DNA of 64,000 bases from Bacteroides muris (ex Afrizal et al. 2022) (lineage in GTDB: Bacteria > Bacteroidota > Bacteroidia > Bacteroidales > Bacteroidaceae). The stretch is from positions 1 to 64,000 of the forward strand of contig NZ_SRYZ01000016.1 of NCBI RefSeq assembly GCF_004793475.1, written 5' to 3'. Made by a program: the position numbers and the translations under genes. The notes below the pieces were generated by a model. The model worked only from the letters and a program-made list of their open reading frames with translations, did no database searches and was not told the DNA's origin. This document shows positions 15,567-26,100 of the stretch, piece by piece. How positions within the stretch are numbered: the first letter of the stretch is position 1; each line of letters begins with the position of its first letter.

Positions 15567-17186
15567 ATGGCGATAAGAAAATATGTAATAGGGTATGCGG
15601 GAGATGGTCTGCGCGTAGCAGCTGTGATAGCCGTGCTTTCTATGGTTTGCAGCGTTAGCACCGGACTGCCTGCGGATGAAACGATAGGGCAATGGGTGTG
15701 GTTCGACCGTGCCTCGTTAGGGGTGCTGCCTTGCATCTTGCTTTCGTTTCTTTGGAGACGTGGCGAAAAAGGCATGTCGTTTGGTACGGCCGTGGTATGG
15801 GCTTTGATGCTCTTGGGCGGTGTAGAGGCGGTGTGGGGGCTGTGTCAGCTCTATGGCTCAGTGGCTTCCAGGCACTCCTTGTATGCTTTGACCGGAAGTT
15901 TCTTCAATCCGGGTCCCTATTCGGGTTATTTGGCTATGACGCTTCCGGTATGTTTGCACCAATGGCTTGCAAGAAGCGGACCTGCAAAGAATGTAGCAGG
16001 AGGAGTGGCATTGCTTATCCTTTGTGTGCTTCCGGCGGGTATGAGCCGTTCGGCATGGTTGGCTGCGGGCTTCTCCTGCTTGTGGGTGTATGGCGGCGTG
16101 AAAGGGTGGAAAGAGCAAATGGCTGTTTGGTGGCGGCAGCACCGGAAGCATATACCGGTGGCTGTAGCTATCGGTCTGTGCTTGCTGTTGGTGGCGGGCT
16201 GGTGCCTGTTTTCCTTGAAGCCCGATTCGGCACGCGGACGCCTGTTTATGTGGAAAATGGCTTGTCGTGCTATTGCAGAAAAACCTTTTGCCGGATATGG
16301 AATCGGCGGCTTCTCTTCGGCTTACGCTGATGCGCAGGAGGCCTATTTCGCCACGGGGGATTATGCCTTGTGGGAGGAATATGTGGCGGGAAGCCCCGAA
16401 TATGCCTTCAACGAGTATCTGCAGGCGGCTGTGGAATTGGGAATTCCCTTGACGGCAGGATTATTGATTGTCGTTGCTTTCTGCCTCTGGATGGGTATGC
16501 GGAAAGGACGGTTGGGGCTTTGTGGCGCTTTGCTCTCGCTGATGATTTTCTCTTTCTCCTCCTATCCGTTGCAGCTTCCGGTGGGTATAGTAACGTTTCC
16601 GGTGTTGCTGTGGGCGTGTGTGGAGAGTGGAGGGCGTGGGGCATGGCTGTTGTTCGCCTTGTTGGCAGGAGGAACAGGGCTTTTCCGGTTGCAGGACGAT
16701 AGGCAGATGGAACGGGCTTGTCGGGAATGGGCGAATGTGCGGGTGCTGTATCGTGCCGGTGCAAGCCGTCCGGTCACGGAAGGGTACGAAAAACTTTATC
16801 CTGTGTTGAAAGAGCGTGCTGCCTTCCTGTTTGAATACGGGCATGCGCTTCATAAGTCGAAGCAGTTTGAAGCGTCCAACCGCATCCTGCAAGAGGCGTT
16901 GCTGCATAGCAGCGACCCGATGATACTGAATATCATTGGCAAGAACCATCAGGAGATGGGGGATTACCCGTCCGCGGAAGCATGGCTTCTTCGCTCCACA
17001 CACCGGCTTCCGGGACGCATCTATCCTTACTATCTGCTGGCAAAGCTCTATGCACTTCCAGCCTACCAACAGCCGGATAAGTTTGAAAAGATGAAACAGT
17101 TGGTGCTGACGAAAGAACCGAAGGTACATTCCACGGCGGTCAGGCAGATGAGGGAGGAAGTGAAAGGATTAAAGATTAAGGATTAG
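15567..17186 (+). CDS. O-antigen ligase-like polytopic membrane protein with C-terminal TPRs
   Basis: 539 residues. About ten hydrophobic segments span residues 10-385 and carry a Wzy_C/O-antigen-ligase-like stretch (TGSFFNPGPYSGYLAM, about residues 109-124, and the long loop AGYGIGGFSSAYADAQ, about residues 245-260). The last 150 residues contain tetratricopeptide-like helices (FEYGHALHKSKQFEASNRIL; IGKNHQEMGDYPSAEAWLL). WaaL/Wzy-type proteins transfer or polymerise lipid-linked glycans at the outer face of the inner membrane. It is the last gene of the NVEALA locus, suggesting that a peptide or lipoprotein might be glycosylated; that is inference. Confidence 0.75.
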   Translation: MAIRKYVIGYAGDGLRVAAVIAVLSMVCSVSTGLPADETIGQWVWFDRASLGVLPCILLSFLWRRGEKGMSFGTAVVWALMLLGGVEAVWGLCQLYGSVASRHSLYALTGSFFNPGPYSGYLAMTLPVCLHQWLARSGPAKNVAGGVALLILCVLPAGMSRSAWLAAGFSCLWVYGGVKGWKEQMAVWWRQHRKHIPVAVAIGLCLLLVAGWCLFSLKPDSARGRLFMWKMACRAIAEKPFAGYGIGGFSSAYADAQEAYFATGDYALWEEYVAGSPEYAFNEYLQAAVELGIPLTAGLLIVVAFCLWMGMRKGRLGLCGALLSLMIFSFSSYPLQLPVGIVTFPVLLWACVESGGRGAWLLFALLAGGTGLFRLQDDRQMERACREWANVRVLYRAGASRPVTEGYEKLYPVLKERAAFLFEYGHALHKSKQFEASNRILQEALLHSSDPMILNIIGKNHQEMGDYPSAEAWLLRSTHRLPGRIYPYYLLAKLYALPAYQQPDKFEKMKQLVLTKEPKVHSTAVRQMREEVKGLKIKD

Positions 17187-17344
17187 GGATTGGTTGGCAA
17201 GGAGGTAAAGCTGTGAGGAGGTAGATGTGGTTGTTCTCAGATAGATTTTCTTGAATATGATAAATAATCTGAATTAATCGATCTAAATGCCGTATTTGTT
17301 AAACAAAAGATTTATTTTAGCCTAATAGAAAAAATGATAGAAAT

Positions 17345-18424
17345 ATGAAAACACGAAATTACCGATACTTACTGTGCTTGGCGGTTGTTTTGCTGGCGGC
17401 TTGTTCTGATGCCGGCAAAGAGAAGAGCGCGGAAGAGGGGGTGACAACCGTATTGCCGCAGGACCATAATGAAGTGACGGTGCAGACCTTGAAGTATGAA
17501 ATCTTTGAACATGAACTGGTGAGCAACGGGAAGACGTCGGCAGGAGCAATGGCCGATTTGAAATTTGAAACGACGGGCGTGGTGGCTCATATTTATGTGA
17601 AGAACGGCGACCGCGTGGTTAAAGGACAGAAGCTGGCCGAGCTGGATAAATTTCGTTTGAAGAACAAGACGGCACAGGCGGAAGATGCCCTTGAAAAGGC
17701 CAAACTGGAGTTGCAGGATGTGCTGATAGGACAGGGCTATCCGGCAGATGACCATTCGAAAGTGCCCGAGGACATCATGAAGTTGGCACGGGTGAAGAGT
17801 GGTTACGACCAAAGCCTTTCGCAATACGAACTGGCGTGTTATGAGGAGGAGCATGCCACGCTGACCGCACCGTTTGACGGGACTGTGGCGAATCTCTTCT
17901 CCAAACCTTTCAATGAACCGAGCGCCGCGGAACCATTCTGCACCATAGTAGGCTCGCAAGGCATGGAGGTGGACTTTACGGTACTGGAAAGTGAACTGCC
18001 GTTGATAAAGAGCGGTGACAAGGTAATCGTTACCCCTTATTCGGATGCCGGTTCCAAGCAGGAAGGGCGTATCACTCAAATCAATCCGCTGGTGGATGAC
18101 AAGGGGATGGTGAAGGTAAAGGCATCCGTCAACGGCAAAGGACGGTTGTTCAGCGGGATGAATGTGCGGGTGAACGTACACCGCTCTCTGGGCGAGCGAT
18201 TGGTAATCCCGAAGAGTGCCGTGGTGCTACGTTCGGGCAAGCAGGTGGTCTTCACTTTGAAAAAAGGAAAAGCACAGTGGAACTATGTGCAGACCGGACT
18301 GGAGAATGCAGAGAACTACAGTATGGCCGATGATGCCTTGAAAGAAGGCGATACGGTCATCGTGACGGGAAATGTGAACCTGGCTCATGAGGCACCGGTG
18401 AAGGTCGTTGGAAATGGAGAATAA
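17345..18424 (+). CDS. RND efflux periplasmic adaptor (membrane fusion lipoprotein)
   Basis: 359 residues with lipobox VVLLAACSD (Cys about residue 19). It has the AcrA/HlyD layout: a biotinyl/lipoyl-like barrel-sandwich (LKFETTGVVAHIYVKNGDRV and ATLTAPFDGTVANLF) flanking a short helical hairpin (TAQAEDALEKAKLELQD), then a beta-barrel and C-terminal membrane-proximal domain. It links the inner-membrane permease to the outer-membrane channel. First gene of a four-gene operon with two permeases and a TolC-like protein. Substrate unknown. Confidence 0.88.
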   Translation: MKTRNYRYLLCLAVVLLAACSDAGKEKSAEEGVTTVLPQDHNEVTVQTLKYEIFEHELVSNGKTSAGAMADLKFETTGVVAHIYVKNGDRVVKGQKLAELDKFRLKNKTAQAEDALEKAKLELQDVLIGQGYPADDHSKVPEDIMKLARVKSGYDQSLSQYELACYEEEHATLTAPFDGTVANLFSKPFNEPSAAEPFCTIVGSQGMEVDFTVLESELPLIKSGDKVIVTPYSDAGSKQEGRITQINPLVDDKGMVKVKASVNGKGRLFSGMNVRVNVHRSLGERLVIPKSAVVLRSGKQVVFTLKKGKAQWNYVQTGLENAENYSMADDALKEGDTVIVTGNVNLAHEAPVKVVGNGE

Positions 18425-18472
18425 TAAGTGTTTCCTCACTTATAAATCATAAATCTTAAATCTGAAAATTTT

Positions 18473-21400
18473 GTGATAAAGTTCTTAATACATCGTTCCA
18501 TTGCCGTATTGATGGCGTTTACGGCATGTTTCATTGTCGGGTTGGTGACTTATTTCACCCTGCCGGTGTCTTTGTTGCCCGATATTGCTATTCCGGAAAT
18601 CACCGTGCAGGTGTCGGTGCAGAACACTTCGGCACGCGAATTGGAGAATACGGTGGTGAAGCCCCTTCGTCAGCAGCTTATCCAAGTGGCTAAACTGAAA
18701 GATATGAATAGCGAAACGCGCGACGGGGCAGGCATCATCCGCCTGAACTTTGACTATGGTACGAATACCGACCTTGCCTTCATAGAAGTGAACGAGAAGA
18801 TTGACGCTGCCATGAACTATCTGCCCAAGGATACCGAACGGCCGAAGGTGATAAAAGCAAGTGCGACGGATATTCCGGTGTTCTATCTGAACCTGACTTT
18901 GAAGAATGATGCGGCGGGAATGCAACGTGAAGAAGTGGGAGGGGAGTATGAGGAGACTGGTGCGTTTCTTGATTTGTGCGAGTTTGCCGAGAGTGTGATA
19001 AAGCGCCGCATCGAGCAGCTGCCGGAGGTGGCAATGGTGGATGTTACCGGTTTGGTGGAGAGACAGTTACAGATTGTTCCCGACCCCGATAAACTGGCTG
19101 TATTGGGGCTTTCCATAGAAGACATAGAAAGAGTGTTGGCGCAGAACAATGTGGAACCGGGCAGCATGACCGTGCGCGATGGTTACTATGAATACAATAT
19201 CAAGTTTTCCACCCTTCTGCGCACCGAAGAGGACGTGAGGGATATACTTCTGCGCAAAGAAGGACGTATCATCCGTTTGGGTGACTTTTGCGAGGTGGAT
19301 GTTGTGCCGGCCAAGGAGAAAGGCGTTTCTGTGGCAGGCGGCAAGCGTGCCGTTACGTTGGCCGTCATCAAGCAGGCGGATGAAAACATGGATGATATGA
19401 AATCTGCCCTTAATCATACGATGGATTATTTCAAGGAGGTATATCCCGATATTGATTTCAGCATCAGCCGTAACCAGACGGAATTGCTGGACTATACTAT
19501 CTCTAATTTGCAGCAGAACCTTTCGTTGGGTTTTCTCTTCATCTGCATCGTAGCGGTGCTTTTCTTGGGGGATGTCAAGTCGCCGTTTATCATCGGGCTG
19601 AGCATGGTGGTGTCTATTGTGATTTGCTTCTTGTTTTTTTATCTGTTCAAGATGTCGCTCAATATCATTTCTTTGTCGGGGCTGATTCTGGCATTGGGTA
19701 TGATGATTGACAGCAGCATCATTGTGACGGAGAATATCTCGCAGTATCGTGAACGGGGCTATTCGCTGAAGCGGGCTTGTGTGGCAGGCACGAGTGAGGT
19801 GGTGACACCGATGCTCAGCTCGTCGCTAACTACGGTTGCTGTATTTGTGCCGCTGATATTCATGAGCGGCATTGCAGGGGCCCTTTTCTACGACCAGGCA
19901 TTTGCCGTCACGGTGGGGTTGCTGGTATCTTACTTTACAGGCATCATGCTGCTGCCGGTTCTTTATATGCTGGTCTATCGCATGGGGCTGCGCGGTAAGT
20001 TGCGCTTTTTCCGTATTCGCATCAACAATCCGTTGAAGGAGCATACGCTCGACCGTTTCTATGATGCCGGTGTCGACTGGATATTCGCTCATAAGATGAT
20101 TAGTATGGTTTTCTGTGTGGTTTCCGTTCCATTGTGTGTCTTTCTATTTTATTTCATCGGCAAGGAACGTATGCCCGAGATAGACCAGAATGAACTGATA
20201 GCCCGTGTGGAGTGGAATGAAAACATTCATGTGGATGAAAACCGTCATCGGGTAGATGCACTGTTCGGGCAGTTGGAGGATGAAACGGTGGAACAGACGG
20301 CGTCCATCGGGCAGCAGGACTATTTGTTGAATCGTGAACAGGCGCTCTCGTCTTCGGAAGCGGAATTGTATTTCAAGACTGCCTTGTCGGCGGAGATTGC
20401 TCCTTTGCAGGAGAAAATCTACCGTTGGCTGAAACAGGCATATCCGTTGGCGGTGGTCTCTTTCTCTCCGCCCGAAACGGTATTCGAGAAGCTTTTCGTG
20501 ACAGGAGAAGCGGATGTGGTGGCTGAACTTTATGCACGCAACAAGGAGAAGACTCCGGTGGCCGACGAACTGCGCGGTCTGGAACAGCGGTTTGCCGACC
20601 TGACCGGTGTGGCTCCTACTGGCATTGCGTTTGAAAATCAGTTGGATATAAGTGTCTTGCAGGAGAAATTGTTGCTCTACAATGTTTCCTATGAGGAACT
20701 TTACCGCACATTGAAGGCTGCGTTCAAGGAAAACAGCGTGGCAATGCTCCATTCCTACCAGCAGTATCTGCCTATCAGTATTGTAGGAGAGGAACAGACG
20801 GTGAATGATGTCTTGCAGCAGACATTGATACAAACCCGTCCGGACGATAAAGGGAGAATAGAGTATGTTCCGTTGCGCGAGCTGATAAGGATTCGTCCCG
20901 CCGAAGACCTGAAGACCATTACGGCAGGGCGCAACGGTGAATATATCCCGTTCCGTTTCTATGATGTGGCCGATGCTCCGGAGTTGATGGAGAATGTGAA
21001 GCAGGAAGCGGATGCTACGCAAGACTGGGATACCACCTTTTCCGGAAGCTTCTTCTCCAACCGGAAGATGTTGGATGAGCTGGTGGTGATTCTTTTTGTT
21101 TCCATCCTGCTGATGTACTTTATCCTTGCAGCCCAGTTCGAGAGTTTTGTACAGCCGCTTATCGTGTTGCTGGAAATCCCGATAGATGTGGCGTTTGCCT
21201 TGTTGCTGTTGTGGGTATGCGGACATACGTTGAACCTGATGTCTGCCATCGGAATGATTGTAACGTGTGGTATCATCATCAATGATTCTATTCTGAAGCT
21301 GGATGCCATCAACGAATTGCGGAAAGGGGGAATGCCGCTGCTCGAGGCAATTCATGAGGCAGGACGAAGGAGGCTTCGTCCCATCATCATGACATCGCTT

Positions 21401-21601
21401 ACCACTATATTTGCCATGGTTCCGTTGCTGTTCTCGTTCGACATGGGGTCGGAATTGCAGAAACCGCTTTCCATAGCCATGATTGGAGCGATGTTCATGG
21501 GGACATTGGTCAGTTTATTCATTATCCCGTTGATATATTGGTTTATATACCGACGTGCTGCCGGAGAGAAAATTTCCTGCAGCATAAAAGAAAGTAAATG
21601 A
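18473..21601 (+). CDS. RND family efflux permease (first)
   Basis: 1042 residues, starting at a GTG (18473) that gives the usual start IKFLIHRSIAVLMAF; no ATG is available near. Twelve membrane segments and two large periplasmic loops fit the AcrB-type fold. At the TM4 site that in AcrB is DD (D407/D408) this protein reads LGMMIDSSIIVTEN, keeping one Asp. At the TM10 Lys site it reads CGIIINDSILKLDA. The proton relay is therefore non-standard, as in other divergent Bacteroidetes RND pumps. The stop overlaps the tolC-like start (ATGA), implying coupling. Confidence 0.88.
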   Translation: MIKFLIHRSIAVLMAFTACFIVGLVTYFTLPVSLLPDIAIPEITVQVSVQNTSARELENTVVKPLRQQLIQVAKLKDMNSETRDGAGIIRLNFDYGTNTDLAFIEVNEKIDAAMNYLPKDTERPKVIKASATDIPVFYLNLTLKNDAAGMQREEVGGEYEETGAFLDLCEFAESVIKRRIEQLPEVAMVDVTGLVERQLQIVPDPDKLAVLGLSIEDIERVLAQNNVEPGSMTVRDGYYEYNIKFSTLLRTEEDVRDILLRKEGRIIRLGDFCEVDVVPAKEKGVSVAGGKRAVTLAVIKQADENMDDMKSALNHTMDYFKEVYPDIDFSISRNQTELLDYTISNLQQNLSLGFLFICIVAVLFLGDVKSPFIIGLSMVVSIVICFLFFYLFKMSLNIISLSGLILALGMMIDSSIIVTENISQYRERGYSLKRACVAGTSEVVTPMLSSSLTTVAVFVPLIFMSGIAGALFYDQAFAVTVGLLVSYFTGIMLLPVLYMLVYRMGLRGKLRFFRIRINNPLKEHTLDRFYDAGVDWIFAHKMISMVFCVVSVPLCVFLFYFIGKERMPEIDQNELIARVEWNENIHVDENRHRVDALFGQLEDETVEQTASIGQQDYLLNREQALSSSEAELYFKTALSAEIAPLQEKIYRWLKQAYPLAVVSFSPPETVFEKLFVTGEADVVAELYARNKEKTPVADELRGLEQRFADLTGVAPTGIAFENQLDISVLQEKLLLYNVSYEELYRTLKAAFKENSVAMLHSYQQYLPISIVGEEQTVNDVLQQTLIQTRPDDKGRIEYVPLRELIRIRPAEDLKTITAGRNGEYIPFRFYDVADAPELMENVKQEADATQDWDTTFSGSFFSNRKMLDELVVILFVSILLMYFILAAQFESFVQPLIVLLEIPIDVAFALLLLWVCGHTLNLMSAIGMIVTCGIIINDSILKLDAINELRKGGMPLLEAIHEAGRRRLRPIIMTSLTTIFAMVPLLFSFDMGSELQKPLSIAMIGAMFMGTLVSLFIIPLIYWFIYRRAAGEKISCSIKESK

Positions 21602-23079
21602 TTATGAAGAAAGGAATACTTGTATTACTCGTGAGCTTGGGCATCACGACTTGCTTGGCACAACAGCAGATAACCCTTGACTTGCAACAGACCATTGCAT
21701 TGGCAAACGATAGTTCGCTGGAAGCTTTTCGTACCAAGAACATGTATCTGGCCGGTTATTGGGAGTACCGCACTTATAAGGCGAACCGGCTTCCCAGTCT
21801 GACCTTGAACATGACGCCGGCCCAATACAACCGCGATATCACCAAGCGCTACGACTCCGAGCAGAATCTTGACATCTACCGCAGCCAGCAGTCTTTCTAT
21901 GCTTACGGGAACCTTGCCATCAGGCAGAATTTTGATTTGACGGGAGGTACGTTCTATCTGGATACAGAACTGGGATATATGCGGAGTTTCGGCAATAACA
22001 AGTCCACTCAGTTCACCAGTGTGCCGGTGCGTGTGGGCTATTCTCAGAGTCTGGTCGGTTATAATCCTTTCCGTTGGGAGCGCAAGATTGAACCGTTGAA
22101 GTACGAGAAGGCGAAGAAAGAGTACCTTTATAATGCCGAACAGGTGTCCGAGCAGGCCACCACCTACTTCTTTGCCCTTGCCATGGCGCAGGCCGAATAT
22201 GACTTGGCAAAGGAAAATGCAGTGTCTACTGATACGCTTTATCGCATCGGCATGCAGCGCCTGAAGATAGCTGCCATCAGTAGGGCAGATTTGCTGACGC
22301 TGAAACTTGATGTGGTGAATGCACGCAATACGTTGCAAAACGCTATCAGTTCCTTGAAGCGTGCCATGTTCTCGCTGGCATCTTTCCTGAATATGGAGAA
22401 AAATGCAAGTATCCAGGTGACGCTTCCGGGACGCCCGCAGACTTTGGTTATACCCGTGGATGAGGCGTTGCAGGCTGCGCAAGCCAACAATCCGCAATTT
22501 CTGGGACTCCGTCAGGGAGTGTTGGAGGCCGAACGGAATGTAGACAAGACCAGGAAGGAATCGCGTTTCAATGCCAGCATCAATGCCAGTGTAGGTTTCA
22601 ACCAGGTGGCGGAGAAGTTCGGTGAGGCATACAAGCACCCCATGCAGCAGGAAATGGTGTCGGTCAGCATATCTGTTCCGTTGGTGGATTGGGGTGTGCG
22701 TAAGGGAAAATACAACATGGCGAAGAATAATCTGAACGTAGTGAAGACCTCTGCCCGACAGAACGAAATCGGCATCGAGGAAGAGGTCATTATGACGGTG
22801 AACGATTTCAATGTGCAGCAGGACCTGGTGGCAAGTGCCGAAGAAGCGCTCGACCTTGCCGTGCTGGCATACAATGAAACCCGCCAGCGCTTCATCATCG
22901 GCAAGGCAGACATCAACAGCCTGACTCTGTCGCTGAACCGCCAGCAGGAAGCTCAACGCAACTACATCTCAGCCTTGAAGGACTACTGGCTGAACTATTA
23001 CAAAATCAGGAAGTTGACCTTGCACGACTTTGCATCGGGATTCTCACTTTCGGAGAAATTTGATTATAACCAATATTAA
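21598..23079 (+). CDS. TolC-like outer-membrane efflux channel
   Basis: About 490 residues. The ATG at 21598 overlaps the permease stop; a second in-frame ATG at 21604 gives MKKGILVLLVSLGITTCLAQ, a good signal peptide. The body shows two OEP repeats with long heptad-rich helices (AERNVDKTRKESRFNASI; DLAVLAYNETRQRFIIGKAD). It forms the outer-membrane duct for the neighbouring RND pumps. Its 25-bp gap to the next permease supports a single transcript. Confidence 0.88.
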   Translation: MIMKKGILVLLVSLGITTCLAQQQITLDLQQTIALANDSSLEAFRTKNMYLAGYWEYRTYKANRLPSLTLNMTPAQYNRDITKRYDSEQNLDIYRSQQSFYAYGNLAIRQNFDLTGGTFYLDTELGYMRSFGNNKSTQFTSVPVRVGYSQSLVGYNPFRWERKIEPLKYEKAKKEYLYNAEQVSEQATTYFFALAMAQAEYDLAKENAVSTDTLYRIGMQRLKIAAISRADLLTLKLDVVNARNTLQNAISSLKRAMFSLASFLNMEKNASIQVTLPGRPQTLVIPVDEALQAAQANNPQFLGLRQGVLEAERNVDKTRKESRFNASINASVGFNQVAEKFGEAYKHPMQQEMVSVSISVPLVDWGVRKGKYNMAKNNLNVVKTSARQNEIGIEEEVIMTVNDFNVQQDLVASAEEALDLAVLAYNETRQRFIIGKADINSLTLSLNRQQEAQRNYISALKDYWLNYYKIRKLTLHDFASGFSLSEKFDYNQY

Positions 23080-23104
23080 CCACCTGTTCTTCACTAGTTG
23101 CTTA

Positions 23105-26100
23105 ATGAAATCAGCCTCTTCTTTTACCCTTATTGTGGCTTTCGTCTGCCTGGCTTTGGTGGGCGTGGCGTTGATACCGCTGCTCCCCGTCAAGTTGAAT
23201 CCGTCACGCAGCTTGCCCGGATTCACAGTGGGATTCAGTATGCCGGGCACTTCGTCACGGGTGGTGGAGATGGAGGTCACCAGCAAGTTGGAGTCCATGC
23301 TGGCACGTATTCGCGGAGTGAAGAATCTGAACTCTACTTCCGGTAATGGATTCGGTCGTATTACGGTGGAGCTGGACAAGCATGCCGATGTAGATGCGGT
23401 CCGCTTTGAGGCATCTACCATTATCCGGCAGACGTGGTCGCAACTGCCCGATGGGGTAAGCTATCCTACCATTCGGATGAAAGTGCCCGATGAAAACGCT
23501 TCACGTCCGTTCTTGTCCTTTACGCTGAATGCCCCTTCCACTCCGATATTGATTCAGCAGTATGCCGAGGAGCATATCAAGCCGCGGTTGGCATCTCTGC
23601 CGGGCATTTATAAGGTAGAGCTCAGTGGAGCCACTCCGATGGAATGGAGGCTGGAATACGACAGCGAGCAACTGCGCATGCTGGGTGTCACCTTGGCAGA
23701 CATCAGCGAGGCTGTGCGGCGGCACTACCGGAAAGAGTTTCTGGGGACACACAATGTGGATACCGGCAAGGGTTGTGAGCAGTGGATACGTCTGGTATTG
23801 ATTCCCGAAGATGATTCCGATGGATTCGACGCGGCTTCGGTCACGGTGACTGCTGCCGGAGGAAAGTTGCTCCGTCTGGACGAGTTGGTGTCGGTGGTGC
23901 GCATGGAAGAGTCTCCGCAGAGTTATTTCCGCATCAATGGGCTGAACTCTATTTACCTTTCCATTACTGCGCAAGAGTCTGCCAACCAGTTGCAGCTGAG
24001 CAGGGCGGTCATGGACGAGATGGATGAGATTCGCCGGGTGCTTCCCGTCGGCTATGAAATACATACCGGTTATGATGCTACCGAATACATCCGGGAGGAG
24101 CTGGACAAGATTTATTTCCGTACCGGGTTGACGGTGCTGATTCTGCTTGTGTTTGTATGGCTCATTACGCGCAAGTTGAAATATCTCTTTCTGATTGTCA
24201 CCAGTCTGGCGGTGAACATTGCGGTGGCGCTTATTTTCTATTATCTTTTCGGATTGGAGATGCAGTTGTATTCGCTGGCTGGAATCACTGTTTCGCTGAA
24301 TCTGATGATAGATAGTACGATTGTGATGACCGACCATATCCTGCACAGGCGCAACCTGAAGGCTTTTATGTCGGTATTGGCGGCTACGCTTACCACAATG
24401 GGGGCGTTGGTCATCATTTTCTTTTTGGATGAGAAGATACGGCTCAATTTGCAGGATTTCGCGGCAGTGGTGATTATCAATCTGGCAGTATCCTTGATGG
24501 TGGCGCTGTTCTTTGTTCCGGCCATGATTGAGAAGGTCAAGCTGACAAGGAAGGGGAGAGGAAGCAGGCGAGGCCGTAAGCGTTCGTTCCCTCGTCCCCT
24601 CGTTCTTTTGTTTTCTTTTCAGAAACGTTTTCCGGTCTATTTCGCGCGTTTCTATTCCGTCCTTATCCGGTTTCTTTGCCGTTGGCGTTGGGCGGTGTGC
24701 TTGTTGCTGCTTCTCGGCTTCGGTCTGCCGGTTTTCTTGTTGCCCGATAAACTGGAAGGAAAGGGCAGATGGGAAACGCTTTATAATGAGGTTTTCGGTT
24801 CTTCGACTTATAAGGAGTCTGTGAAACCTGTTGTAGACAAGGCTTTGGGAGGCAGTTTGCGCCTCTTTGTGCAGAAGGTGTACGAGGGCAGCTATTTCAC
24901 CCGCAACGAAGAAGTGGTGCTTTACGCCAATGCCAATCTGCCCAATGGCAGCACGCTTGAACAGATGAATACGCTGATGAAGCGCATGGAAACCTATCTG
25001 AGCGGCTTTAAGGAAATCAAACAGTTTCATACCTCCATCTATAATTCGCGGCGGGCAAGCATCGCAGTCTATTTTAAGAAAGAAGCCCAGAACAGCGGGT
25101 TTCCCTATACGTTGAAATCCAATATGATAAGTAAGGCGCTTGAATTGGGTGGCGGTAGCTGGGGCATCTACGGATTGCAGGACCAGGGATTCAGCAATGA
25201 TGTCCGCGAAAATGCGGGCTCCTATCGCATTAAGATGTACGGTTACAATTACGATGAATTGTATGAATGGGCAGAGAGGCTGAAAGCCAAGTTGCTGACG
25301 CATCGCCGCATCAAGGAAGTGCTTATCAATTCGGAATTCTCATGGTGGAAAGACGACTATCAGGAATTCTACTTCAACCTGAACAAAGAGCGCATGGCGC
25401 AGGAAGGCATTGCCGCACTGGATGTCTTTGCCGCAGTGCGTCCTATCTTTGGCAGGAATGTGGAGGTCGGTTCGGTGACGACGGAGCAGGGGACGGAAAA
25501 AATCAGGCTCTCTTCCCGCCAGTCGCAAGAGCGTGATATCTGGGCGATGCAGTTCTTCCCCTATAATGCAAGTAGCGACAAACACTACAAGCTTTCCGAA
25601 CTGGCTACGGTGGAAAAGGGGCAGATGCCGCAAGAAATTTCCAAGGAAAACCAGCAGTATCGTCTCTGCATTCAGTACGAATATATCGGTTCCAATGAGA
25701 TGGGGAATAAAATGCAGAAGCGGGATTTGGAGGAGTTCAACAAACTGCTGCCGATGGGCTATACTGCCGAGTCGGACAGTAACAACTGGGCGTGGGGCAA
25801 GAAGGACAATAAGCAATATTTGCTTCTGCTGGTGGTGATAGCTATCATTTTCTTTACTTCCAGTATCCTGTTCAACTCGCTGAAACAGCCGCTTGCCATC
25901 ATCTTTGTAATTCCCGTTTCCTACATCGGCGTGTTCCTTACATTCTACTGGTTCCGGCTGAACTTCGACCAAGGCGGCTTTGCCTCGTTTGTCCTGCTGT
26001 GCGGCATCACGGTGAATGCCAGCATCTATATCCTGAACGAGTACAACAGCATCCGCCGCCGTTTTCCCCGTCTTTCCGCCCTGCGTGCCTACGTCAAGGC

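Noticed and set aside
20144..25303. Long minus-strand frames opposite the RND permease genes
   Set aside because: Gln/His/Arg-rich shadows of strongly supported permeases; no recognisable motifs.
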